From HGM11416 sp034104345 (lineage in GTDB: Bacteria; Bacillota; Clostridia; Christensenellales; Borkfalkiaceae), in assembly GCA_034104345.1 (NCBI GenBank), contig JAXEDY010000002.1, positions 1 to 27,402 of the forward strand: a stretch of DNA of 27,402 nt. Direction: 5' to 3'. This document shows, in pieces, positions 8,240-17,900 of this stretch. Positions within the stretch are counted from its first letter, which is position 1. Each line of letters starts with the position of its first letter. A model generated the notes under the pieces. The model was not told the origin of the DNA. It ran no database searches and was given only the letters and a program-made list of their open reading frames with translations. The position numbers and the translations under genes are program-made.

Positions 8240-11017
8240 TTATTTTACGGTTACGCAAAAACGTTTTACGTTATAAGCGTAGGTTTCGGCGTCGTATTCA
8301 TAGAAGAACACGTAATAAACGCCGCTGTTTGCAAAGGTGTAGGTTTCGTCTTTGGTTTCTTCGAAAACGCCGGTCGAATTCGCTACCATAACGGTAAGTT
8401 GTAAGCCTTTTTCGACTGTTGCCGCAAATTTAACCGTTTCGCCTTTTTTAACCGCAGACGGCATGTTTGCGATAGTTAAAACGGGTTTTTCTGATTGACG
8501 AACGTATATAGGCGCGGGCAATTTTTTCTGATTGCCGCTGCTGTCTTTCGCGATGGCGGTTATAAGCCACGAGCCGGTTTCGTTAAAGGTTAAATATTGC
8601 CCGCCTGTTTTATTTTCGATGGCGGTTACTTTACCCGACGGGCTTATCACCGACAAAGATATTTCGGATACGGGATCGAGAACGTCAACCGCCCTTGCGT
8701 AAGGTATAAATACCTTATCGCCTGCGGTAGCATATTTAACGATATCGGCGTCGAACACGATATACGGTCCGATTTCGTCAATTTTTGAATCGGATAAAGG
8801 CTGATTGTTTATTCTTTTGAATAAAACCACGGGGTTCCCGCTTACGCCGACGAATTCGACGCTCACGAAAACCGTTTCCGAAATCCCGCCGAGCGGCATT
8901 TTAATTATCTTGGTGCCGTCGAATAAAAGCCAGCCGTTTTCGGCTTGCAGATAGAACGGGTCGCCCGCAAAAGGCGCAGCCTTAAATTCGGATTTAGCGC
9001 CGCCGTTTATGCTTACGAACGTGCTGTTTGCCGACGCTTTTTCGAACGAAACAACTATTTTGTTACCGTAAACTTCTTTATCTTGCAAAATTAAGTTTAC
9101 GGTTTTAACGTTTTCGCTTTCCTGATTCAGACCGAAGTTAAGAAGCATTCCGTTTGCAATAATATCGTTAACGAAAGTAAGAGTCGTGTCGCCTTTTATA
9201 GAATAGAAAGCACCCGTTTCTTCGCTCGAATACGAAATGCTCGCTTCGCCTTTTTCGGCGATAACGTATTCGCCTATTCTTTGCGGCGAAACAACTTCCG
9301 CGCTGTAAACCGCATCTTGTTTTTTGCCGTCGAGAACGTTTTTAGCCGAATATCTTACGGTAAGAGTTCCGGTAGACTCGGGAGTGTAATAACGATTTTT
9401 CTCGTCGATAATTTTTTCTTCGCCGCCGTTTTCGCCGACGTAAGTAACGACGCTTATTTGTCTGCGCGCGTCGAACGAGGCGAAATCATATGCTTCGGGA
9501 AGCGGAATGTAAAGCGGTTTGCCTTTTAACGCGAAGCGCGCCATGAATTTATCTTCGATAAGCGGAAGTTCGCGCTTTATAACGGTTAAATCGTAAGTGA
9601 ATGTTTTTTTATTGCCTATCCAGTCGCTTACCGCATAAGAAAGCAGATATTTTCCGCTCGTATCGAGCGCGGCTTCGCCGTTTATAAGTTCCACTTTTTT
9701 GCCGTCGGCACGAACAAGATTTATATCTACGTTATAGCAACCCGCCCCGCCCGTAACTATAGTTTCGGGCAAAACGAGTTTTTCGCCGCTTGTAAATTCG
9801 CGTTTAATTTGATTTGCTATGGGCAGTTCGAACGGATTAAGCGATTTTTGCGCGGTAACTTTAAGCAGATATTTACCCTGATTACCCGCTTTATCTACAG
9901 CCGAATATTCTATAGTGTATTCGCCCGCTTTCGTGGGAACGAAACCTCCGTTTATCACCGAAACTTCTTCCTGAGTTTCTTTGCCGTAATCGAAAAACGC
10001 TTTTGCGATTACTTCTGCGGCGGCGATTTTGCCGTCGTTGTTATCGAGCCCCCATACCGCGGGAACGGGATAAGCTTTGTTTACTTCGGCGAAAGGAACT
10101 TCGTTTTCGGTAAATTTATCGTTTAAATAAAGAGTAGGCGCGGTAGTATCCGATAAGGATTCGTTTTCGATTTCGTTGCCGTTTACGCCGAAAAGCATAA
10201 CCTTAGGCAAAGCGGTATTGTCGTTAAACTTGTCGAGTTCTATGCTTAAAATACATTCGCCCGTGGTAAAACCGTTCCACAGCATTTCGCCGCTTTGTAT
10301 CGAAGACATATCGTCTAAATCTTTTATTGCGACGTTTTCGGGAACGTTAAGCGTTTTGCCGCAATAAATGCTGCGCGACGCATAATCTATCGAAAAATAG
10401 TTGATATAATAAAGTCCGATAGACGGGTTCGACGGTCTGCCCGAAAAACTCATATCCATGTTAAGCCCGAAGTCACCGCTGAAAGAGCCTGTTGAATAAA
10501 CAAGCCCCCTTTCGCTCTGATTTGCGGTACCTACGCGGGCAACCGACGGATAGTTTACGTCCGGACGGCGGTTAGCCGTTATCGTAACGTAGTTTTTTTC
10601 GTCATAAAGGTCGGTTAAGCGAATTCTGAAAGTTCTGAATTCGAAAACTTTGTTGTCGCTTTCGCTCGTAACCTGCGGGGTTATCATAAATTCGATAAGC
10701 GGTATATCTTTGGTGTTTTTCGATACGTCGATAATTTTGTTGTAAGTTAAAATAGATTTCGAAACGTCGGCTTCGGCCTGAACCAGAACGCCTTTAACCT
10801 GATCGGCGTCGTAGGTATTGCCATGGCGCCCTACTTTTTTAACGTAAGACGGCAAAGCCGCGTCGTAGGTTACCGTTGCCGACTGAGCCGAAAATATTTT
10901 TTGATTTTCGCCGGCTCCGTCTGCGTTTGCCTGCGATAAAATCAACGCTCCGCCCGCGCCGCATAACGCGACTGCGGTTAAAAGCGCAACGATTTTAGTT
11001 TTGCTTTTTTTCATCAT
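8240..11017 (-). CDS. Secreted multidomain protein with beta-rich modules and Ig-like domains
   Basis: 925 aa with a signal peptide (about 1-33) and no C-terminal anchor. The start is one of two adjacent ATGs (11017 or 11014) after AAAGGGG. About residues 45-285 form a beta-rich module with the pattern RLTDLYDEKNYVTI, SIDYASRSIYC and WNGFTTGE; it resembles the two large modules in the protein at 14943-18644. Ig-like or HYR-like domains follow, shown by endings such as AGEYTIEYSAVDKAGNQG and GSWLITAIAKDSSGNQK. A further, more diverged copy of the beta-rich module seems present at about 580-755. It lies between the inner permease gene and the DUF4838 lipoprotein gene. A glycan-binding role next to the transporter is inferred; no enzyme motif is visible. 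Confidence 0.8.
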   Translation of the reverse strand: MMKKSKTKIVALLTAVALCGAGGALILSQANADGAGENQKIFSAQSATVTYDAALPSYVKKVGRHGNTYDADQVKGVLVQAEADVSKSILTYNKIIDVSKNTKDIPLIEFMITPQVTSESDNKVFEFRTFRIRLTDLYDEKNYVTITANRRPDVNYPSVARVGTANQSERGLVYSTGSFSGDFGLNMDMSFSGRPSNPSIGLYYINYFSIDYASRSIYCGKTLNVPENVAIKDLDDMSSIQSGEMLWNGFTTGECILSIELDKFNDNTALPKVMLFGVNGNEIENESLSDTTAPTLYLNDKFTENEVPFAEVNKAYPVPAVWGLDNNDGKIAAAEVIAKAFFDYGKETQEEVSVINGGFVPTKAGEYTIEYSAVDKAGNQGKYLLKVTAQKSLNPFELPIANQIKREFTSGEKLVLPETIVTGGAGCYNVDINLVRADGKKVELINGEAALDTSGKYLLSYAVSDWIGNKKTFTYDLTVIKRELPLIEDKFMARFALKGKPLYIPLPEAYDFASFDARRQISVVTYVGENGGEEKIIDEKNRYYTPESTGTLTVRYSAKNVLDGKKQDAVYSAEVVSPQRIGEYVIAEKGEASISYSSEETGAFYSIKGDTTLTFVNDIIANGMLLNFGLNQESENVKTVNLILQDKEVYGNKIVVSFEKASANSTFVSINGGAKSEFKAAPFAGDPFYLQAENGWLLFDGTKIIKMPLGGISETVFVSVEFVGVSGNPVVLFKRINNQPLSDSKIDEIGPYIVFDADIVKYATAGDKVFIPYARAVDVLDPVSEISLSVISPSGKVTAIENKTGGQYLTFNETGSWLITAIAKDSSGNQKKLPAPIYVRQSEKPVLTIANMPSAVKKGETVKFAATVEKGLQLTVMVANSTGVFEETKDETYTFANSGVYYVFFYEYDAETYAYNVKRFCVTVK

Positions 11018-11038
11018 AAAATAATACCCCTTTAATTT

Positions 11039-11932
11039 TTATCCCTTAATTCCGCCGAAGTTAAGGTTGGTAAATAATTGTTTTTTGAAAATCATAAACA
11101 AGATGAATACGGGAATACAGAAAATTACCGAAGAAGTTAAAACGTAAGGCACGCCGCCGAGCGCGATAACGTTTTCGGTGCTTTTCTGGAAATAATAAAT
11201 GGCGTAAGCCGCCAAAGGTCTGCTCGGCATATAAACAACCGAAACGCTCCAGTCGTTCCAATATTCGATAAAACTCGTTAAAAGATAAAAACCGAGAGTG
11301 GCTTTTATCATGGGAAACATTATGGTAAGCATTATTCTGAAATGCCCCGCCCCGTCGAGTTGCGCCGATTCGGCATATTCCCACGGAACGCCGCGGAACA
11401 CCGAATAAAATATTAAAAACGCCATTCCGCCGAAGCCGCCTTTCATTATCATAAGTCCCCAGATGTTATCGTAAAAACCGATGGCTTTTGCGATGTCGAG
11501 TTCGGAAGCGAGTTGACCTACGGTAGGAATTACCATAACGACCATTGCGGTCGAGAATAAAAAGCCTTTAAGTTTAAAATTATATTTAGCGAAAACATAG
11601 CCCGAAATCGCTTTGAAACCTACCGAAACGAGCGTACAACCCACCGAATATAACAGCGACGTGCCGAACATTTCGATAAACGAATATCTTACTTTACCTA
11701 CGCCCGAAATTACTATGTCGATATAAAGTTTTTTCATGACTTCCGGATAGTTCGAGAACACGAACTTTTTAGGAAAATCGAGCGGATAAAAGTCGAATTC
11801 GGATTTTGATTTAAAGGTGGATAAAAGCATCCACATCAAAAGGACGATAAAAAGTATCGTATAAAAGGATAGCAGGGTGCAAAAAATTATTTTAAACACA
11901 GGCGCTTTTGCGCTTTTTACGGATTTTTTCAT
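11039..11932 (-). CDS. CUT1-type sugar ABC transporter permease, MalG-like
   Basis: 297 aa with about six hydrophobic segments. The EAA loop that contacts the ATPase reads EYAESAQLDGAGHFRIMLTI, typical of the MalG branch. The start at 11932 follows AAGGGGG and is 12 bases beyond the stop of the MalF-like gene. It should form the membrane channel with the 350-aa permease. No ATP-binding subunit is encoded nearby, so a shared MsmK-like ATPase elsewhere in the genome is expected, as is common for CUT1 systems in Firmicutes. Confidence 0.93.
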   Translation of the reverse strand: MKKSVKSAKAPVFKIIFCTLLSFYTILFIVLLMWMLLSTFKSKSEFDFYPLDFPKKFVFSNYPEVMKKLYIDIVISGVGKVRYSFIEMFGTSLLYSVGCTLVSVGFKAISGYVFAKYNFKLKGFLFSTAMVVMVIPTVGQLASELDIAKAIGFYDNIWGLMIMKGGFGGMAFLIFYSVFRGVPWEYAESAQLDGAGHFRIMLTIMFPMIKATLGFYLLTSFIEYWNDWSVSVVYMPSRPLAAYAIYYFQKSTENVIALGGVPYVLTSSVIFCIPVFILFMIFKKQLFTNLNFGGIKG

Positions 11933-11944
11933 TTGTTTGCCCCC

Positions 11945-12997
11945 TTAATAAGTAGTTTCCGAAGGTCCGAAGCGGAGAAGCGCCCACCTTGCAAACAAGC
12001 ACACAGGCGCAACTATCAAAGTAAACAGCATGCCCGTTGCCGAAGCGTAAGGATAACGCGGAATACCGTTGTCGCCCAAAACCTGAACGAAGAAGAAGTA
12101 ACCGAACGTCTGGAATTCAGTAGGCGCGTTTTCGCCGAAGAAGGTATACAGCGCGCCGGCGCCGGAGAATATAACCGCAATGTTTGCGGCAAGCTGAATT
12201 GCTATCGTGGGATATATGAGCGGCAACGTTATATACCAGAACTCTTTTATAAGCGTTATGCCGTCGAGTTGAGCCGATTCGACAAGCGATTCGGGAATTC
12301 TCGCCATAAGTCCCATATACAAAATTACGCCGCCGCCGAAGCCCGCCCAAAGCAAATAAACTATCTGCGTAAAAAATCCGTAACGCAAATCTTTTATAAG
12401 GTTGGGAAGTTCGACGTGGAATAGGTTAGCGAATAATTCGGGCAAACCAAGGTCTACGAAATATTTAAACATCGTAACCATAATAACGCTTGAAATTATC
12501 GACGGTAAAAACAAAAATACCGTAAAAGTTCCGTGAAGCGGAAACTTTTTATAAAGATAAAAAGCGTTTAAAAGATGTATCGGGAACGATAAACAGATGC
12601 TGTAAATAAAAAGATAAACCGAGTTTTTGGCAATTATCGTCATCGCCTGCTGCGACCTTAATTGTTCGAAGAAATACGAAAAATTGTGAAATAAATCGTT
12701 TATCGGAAGCCAATAAAAGTCTTTGGTGCTAAAATCGTACTGCTTGAAACTAAGCATAAACGAGTTTATCGTTCTGTAAACGTAAAACACTAAAAATATA
12801 GCCATCGGAACAAAAAGCATTGCGACAATAAATAACCTCGAACGCCATTTAACCGATGAATTTGTTGTTATTTTAGGCGGTTTGTTTCCGTTTATTTTTT
12901 GATGTAAAGTTACCTTAACGCCGTAAAAAAAGTCTTTTAACTTATCGAACTGTTTGCCGATAAACCCTTTTTCGTCGTCGTTGCGTTTAAATTTCAT
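11945..12997 (-). CDS. CUT1-type sugar ABC transporter permease, MalF-like
   Basis: 350 aa with about six membrane segments after a charged cytoplasmic N-terminal extension of some 50 residues. The EAA loop reads SLVESAQLDGITLIKEFWYI. The ATG at 12997 is preceded by AAAGGGG. It lies 152 bases after the solute-binding protein gene, the largest gap in the transporter block, and a strong hairpin sits in that gap. Together with the 297-aa permease it imports oligosaccharides delivered by the lipoprotein at 13150-14859. Confidence 0.93.
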   Translation of the reverse strand: MKFKRNDDEKGFIGKQFDKLKDFFYGVKVTLHQKINGNKPPKITTNSSVKWRSRLFIVAMLFVPMAIFLVFYVYRTINSFMLSFKQYDFSTKDFYWLPINDLFHNFSYFFEQLRSQQAMTIIAKNSVYLFIYSICLSFPIHLLNAFYLYKKFPLHGTFTVFLFLPSIISSVIMVTMFKYFVDLGLPELFANLFHVELPNLIKDLRYGFFTQIVYLLWAGFGGGVILYMGLMARIPESLVESAQLDGITLIKEFWYITLPLIYPTIAIQLAANIAVIFSGAGALYTFFGENAPTEFQTFGYFFFVQVLGDNGIPRYPYASATGMLFTLIVAPVCLFARWALLRFGPSETTY

Positions 12998-13076
12998 ATA
13001 TACCCCTTTCGTATGCCCGCACGTTTAAAATTCGAGTAAATAATAACGAAAACGTTCGGGATAAAAACTTTACGGC

Positions 13077-13107
13077 GCGGTTTTGCGAAAAAAATCGCAA
13101 AAACCGC
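13077..13107 (-). promoter_or_regulatory. Strong hairpin between binding-protein and permease genes
   Basis: Arms 13077-13088 and 13095-13107 pair over 12 bp with one bulged base and a loop of six A on the plus strand (U in the mRNA). A smaller hairpin (GGCTT/AAGCC) lies at about 13119-13132. In this position hairpins often protect the 3' end of the binding-protein mRNA and lower permease expression. No U-run follows in the mRNA, so it is not a clear terminator. Confidence 0.6.
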
Positions 13108-13149
13108 AGCCGCTTTAAGGCTTATAAAAGCCCGTTGATACTAAAAAAA

Positions 13150-14859
13150 TCAGTTATTGTTCAAGAAAGCAAACGAATTTGTCCAAAACGATTCGGTGTA
13201 ATAATCTTTCGAACCGAGCATATAGGTATGAACGGTTAATTTAGAGTAGTCTTTGAACGGATAGAACGAGTTGTTGATCGCAACGGTCTGTCCGCCAACC
13301 TGATACTGCGAGAGCCATAAAATGTTTTGTTTAACCTGATAGTTGGGGTTCGCTTTATAGAACGCGGAGTTGCAGTTTTCGTTTACAAGATCTGCTTTAT
13401 CCGAATTGTTGATTTGTTGGATTATCTGATAATAATAAGGAAGCCCTTCGATTTCGGATTTTGTAAGCTCGTAATCGTAATACATAAGCATACCCGAAGT
13501 TAACGCGGTGTTTTTAATACTTTCGGTGGTAAAAAGAAACTGCAGGAATTTTTCGGCGGTTTCTTTTTCTTTAGCGTTTTGTCTGATAAACGCAGCGAAG
13601 TTTGAACTTGAACGAAGATACGAAGTTTTTTCGTTTTTGCTGCCTTCTACAACGGGGAACGGCATTACCGAAAATCTTCTGCCTTTTTCTGCGTATTCCG
13701 GATAGCTTTCTTTTGTATAGGTGTCGCTGTAAAGTTTGATTTCGTTATACCAGTGACCGCCGTCAACAAGGAAGGCAACGCGGTTACCTTTACCGGTGCT
13801 TGCATAAGCCTTAGACTGAACGTAGAAACTTTGCGCCTGAGTAAAACTCGTGGTCGACTGCATAGAACGCGCGTCGTAATATTCTTTGTCCGACATTATA
13901 AGTTTAGAAAGTTCGAGCGCGGCGGCTTTACCTTTCATCTGCGGCAGATAATAACCGGTTTTGTCGGTAATTGCAACCTGTCTGTCTTCGCTCGTCATCG
14001 CTTCCGAAAAACCCGCTTTTTCGGTATCGTAAATATCGAGAGTGGTTCCGTCCATTCTGAGAGCGTGTTCCATTCTTTCTTTGCCTTCATAATCCGCCCA
14101 CATGCTCATCATCCAATAAAAACGATACGATGCCATGTCGTCTGCCCAGATAAACGGAGTGATACCTTTAGCCACCATTTTGTTTAAAAGCGTTCTGAAT
14201 TCGGCAAAAGTTACGGGCGTTCCGTCGTCGTAAGTACCTTTAACGCCGTCGCGACCGACGCTCTTTTCGGGATCGCCGTTAATGCCCGAAGTCCACACGA
14301 TTTCGCCGTCGCCGTTATACGAAATAAACAGTTTTTCTTCTTCGAAAAGGTCGTAATCGTAGTTGATGCCCCAAACGCTTCCGCCAACGGGAACCGCGTA
14401 ATATTTCGGAGCGGTTTCGGTGCCTACGTTATAAAATTCTTTGAACGATTTGTCCATTCTGCTTGCGATCGACGTATCGGTTACGCCGCCTGCCAAGGAT
14501 ATAGGCGAAGTAACTATGCTCGTTATATCCTGAGCCATATCGCCGTTAGCTATCATACGGAGATAGTTGGTGGGCGCGATATAAAGGTCGTTGCTTCTTT
14601 CGTGAATGGTCGATTCCAATCCCGCAGTCTGGAATTCGTCTTTTTTATCGTCGAATTTAATTTCGGTATCGGGATAGATTTTTACGAATTCGTCGATTGC
14701 CTGTTTAAGCCATTCGATGCCGAAACCGCCGTTAAAAACGCCGACGTATAAGTGGTGCGACTTTGTTTTGTCTTCTTTTTCGATTACAGTTCCGCCGCAT
14801 GCGGCAAAGCAAGTAAAACTTAAAGCAAGCGCTACGAGTGAGATGATTTTCTTTTTCAT
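13150..14859 (-). CDS. Large extracellular solute-binding lipoprotein, CUT1 family
   Basis: 569 aa from the ATG at 14859, chosen because AGGAG lies seven bases upstream; an in-frame ATG further upstream (14889) has no such site. The signal ends in a lipobox FAAC (Cys21). The mature part has the periplasmic-binding-protein layout: KSHHLYVGVFNGGFG at the front, LYIAPTNYLRMIANGDM, PKYYAVPVGGSVWGINYD, and the helix-rich second lobe. At 569 aa it is longer than the usual 420-450 aa of CUT1 binding proteins, closer to those reported for large or complex oligosaccharides. It precedes the two permeases and follows the 1233-aa surface protein. Substrate is unknown. Confidence 0.92.
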   Translation of the reverse strand: MKKKIISLVALALSFTCFAACGGTVIEKEDKTKSHHLYVGVFNGGFGIEWLKQAIDEFVKIYPDTEIKFDDKKDEFQTAGLESTIHERSNDLYIAPTNYLRMIANGDMAQDITSIVTSPISLAGGVTDTSIASRMDKSFKEFYNVGTETAPKYYAVPVGGSVWGINYDYDLFEEEKLFISYNGDGEIVWTSGINGDPEKSVGRDGVKGTYDDGTPVTFAEFRTLLNKMVAKGITPFIWADDMASYRFYWMMSMWADYEGKERMEHALRMDGTTLDIYDTEKAGFSEAMTSEDRQVAITDKTGYYLPQMKGKAAALELSKLIMSDKEYYDARSMQSTTSFTQAQSFYVQSKAYASTGKGNRVAFLVDGGHWYNEIKLYSDTYTKESYPEYAEKGRRFSVMPFPVVEGSKNEKTSYLRSSSNFAAFIRQNAKEKETAEKFLQFLFTTESIKNTALTSGMLMYYDYELTKSEIEGLPYYYQIIQQINNSDKADLVNENCNSAFYKANPNYQVKQNILWLSQYQVGGQTVAINNSFYPFKDYSKLTVHTYMLGSKDYYTESFWTNSFAFLNNN

Positions 14860-14890
14860 TGCTTTTCTCCTGATATTTTGATTTAACAAC

Positions 14891-14925
14891 CGCGCGGAGA
14901 ACGATTAAAATCACCCTGCCGCGCG
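14891..14925 (-). promoter_or_regulatory. GC-rich hairpin before the binding-protein gene
   Basis: Perfect 7-bp arms CGCGCGG (14891-14897) and CCGCGCG (14919-14925) stand in the 83-base gap between the surface-protein stop and the binding-protein start. No U-run follows in the mRNA. It could be a processing or stabilising element that sets the ratio of the two products. Confidence 0.45.
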
Positions 14926-14942
14926 ATTATTTTTATTTTAAA

Positions 14943-17900
14943 TTAGTTTTGTTTTTTGCTTTTTTTTACGAAAGTTATAGCAGCCGCCGCTAATAAAAGC
15001 ATCGCAATGCCGCTTATCGCGCTTTGCGCGCCTATTTGCGAGCCGCAACCCGAACCTATATCCGAATCGGTCTTTTTGCTTACCGTAATTTCAAAGGTTT
15101 TTTCCGCTTTGTTTTCCGAAGCGTCGGTCGCTTCGTAAACTACGGTGTAAACGCCTTCTTTTTCTGCATAGAACGTGTCGGAAACGATTTCATTTTTGGT
15201 TCCGTCGGGATCGATTACGAAAATTTTAAGCGTAATGCCCGCGTTCCCGCCGTTATCGGTTAAGGTAGCCTTGGGAACGTTTACGTATTCGCCCTGTTTT
15301 GCCGTGTTTTTAGCGTCGGCAGGTAAAGCAATTACGGGTTTTTCGGTATCTGCAACTTTAACGGTCGCAAGCGTCATCCGCGTTTGTCCGTCGTATTCGG
15401 CGGTTGCTTTAACGGTGTATTCGCCGATTTGATTGAACGAATATTTTTCGGTAATTTCGGTTTCGATATTGTTTTCGATAAGGTAATATTTTACGGTTGC
15501 GCCGCTTATCGCGCTGCCGTCGACCAACGACGAAACTTTAACCTTGCCGCCGAAATCGAATTGCGCGCCGACCTCCGCAGTATATTCCTGTTTATCGAAC
15601 GCCGCGTTTATCCAAACGTTTTTGCTTTCGATAATGAAGTTTTTCGATATTTCGTTGGTTCCGTCGGTAACGCTCATCGCAACGTAATAAATCGTGTTTT
15701 CTTCGGCAACGAACGAATATCCGTTTTGTTTGTCGTAATTAAAGGTTTCAAGTTCGCCTTCGTTTTTCTTAACTTTAACGGTAATCGAATCGGTTAAATC
15801 TACCGGACCGTCGGTTTTTTCGTCGGATGCGGTAAAGCCGCTGAATTTAACGGTTAAGCCGGTTACGGTAACGTAATAGGTAATTACGTCTTCTTCGTAA
15901 CGAACGTCGGGATAAACGCCTTCTACATTGCCGCTGTCGCCGAATACGGGCGGAATAACGTCGGATACGGTGATTTTGCGTTCGCACGAAGCGGTGTAAG
16001 TTTCGCCGCCTTCGATGGTTTTATAAGTTGCGGTATAGCGAACCGTCCATTCGCCGACTTCGAGTTTTTTACCTGCTTCGTAAGCGACGAATTCGCCGCC
16101 TTTTTCAGATATTTTTATTTCGATTTGTTTGTTTACGAAGTTATCGTCGGAAACCTCGTCGTCCCATAACGATACGTCGGTTTCGGCAATAACAACGTCG
16201 GCGCCTTCGTTTACGCTGATGTTATCGTTAACCGTGTTCGAAAGAATAAGGCGATTACGATAAATTATAAATTCGCGGGTTTCTTGTTTTGTTCTGCCTA
16301 CGTAATCGGTTGCGATATAGGTCAAAAGCCAATCGCCGTAACCGAATTCGTGGGTTTCGCCGACTTCAAGTTCGGTTGCTTCGCCTTCGTTTACGCTTGC
16401 CAGAACTTTAATTACGGGTTTTGCGCCGTCGATTAAATAAATATCGCTTGCGGCACTCGCGTTTATTTCTACGTTTTGTTTTCCGTAATAGGTTTTATCG
16501 AAATTCTGAACGGTTAAGTCGATTGCGGGCGCGTCCGCGCTTAAAATCGCTTCGACTTTTGCGGTGGTGATATAAGTTGCTCCGTTCTGAACCGAAGTGT
16601 AGGTAAGTTCGTATTCGCCTGCTTCGGCGGGAGTAAATTTGCCGTTTTCTACGACAACATCTTCGCCGCTCGGCGAAACTACTTTAACGGTGTAACTAAG
16701 ACCCGAAATATCGCCTGCTTTATTGCCCGCAACGTCCCAAACGTCCGTGGGTGCGGGAACGGGATAATCAAGCCCTACTATCGCTTGCGAAACGGGGGTA
16801 ACGCCGTGCGGACGAGCGAATTTTTCGCTGCCTGCCGATAAAATATATACATTTGCCGGCGCTTTCGATACGTTTTGCGCAACTATTCTTAATTTTATTT
16901 TTCCGCTGGTAAATCCGCCGAAAGTTTCGGTGCCGGTATATCCTTCGATGCCGAGTTCGCTGTCGGAAAGTCTGAAATCACGAACCAAAGTGCTCGACTG
17001 ATCTGCGCGTTTGGGAGCGAGATATACGCTCTTGGTTTCGTTATCCCAACTTAAACGTATGGGCGCAACCTGATCTTTGTTGAACACGCTGCTCTGAATT
17101 TGATAGCCGTAAAGTTCGCTCGAGGTATACGCGTTTTTAACCGAGAAATAACTTGCGGGTTTATAAGCGCCCTTTTCGTCGTTAGCCGAAGCGATGGCGC
17201 AACACCATTGTTTAGCGTCGCCCCTGCCTTCTATGGTAAGTTTAACGTAAACGTTGTCGTTTTCCGAATCGATAAGCCAAAGTTCGTAACGATGAAGTTC
17301 TTTGGTATCTTCCATAAGGGGTAAATATTCGAGTATAACGTCGTCGGCGGTTAAACCGTTTACGTTTATAAGTTTGTTATATTCAATATACGAACCGTTC
17401 GATCCTTGCGAAGTTCCGCTTAAAAATTGAACGTGATATCCGTTATAAGCGGCTCCGCTTGCGACAGCCGTTTTTGCGTGAGCCGAAACGTTGCTGTTTA
17501 CCGCAGTAAACGCTTTGGTTATGTCGTTGTAAACAGGCCCCTGAACTTTTACGGCATAATCGAGCGCGTAGGTAGTTCCGTCTTGTTCGGCAAAGTAAGT
17601 AGCGGTGTAAACGCCGCTTTTTTCGGCAACGAAAGTTTTTTCTGCGCTTACGGCTACGCTTTCGCCGTCGGGATCGGTCACTTTAACTTCGTAAGCGATT
17701 TCGGAAACGTCGAGCGCTTTTTTGCCTTTTACCGACCACCCGTTGGTTATTGCGGGAAGAGTTACGGTTTCGCCGGGTTTTGCTCCGCCTTCGGAATATT
17801 CAAGCCCGAACGGACGAGCCATTTGTTTTCCGTCTAACGAAATAACGTACATATCGAAATCGAGCCCGTCGCGTATGCCTTTAAGCGATATATTCGCTTT

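Noticed and set aside
11933..12424. Open frame of 163 codons on the plus strand
   Set aside because: It lies antisense to the MalF-like permease, whose family assignment is clear, and shows no domain.
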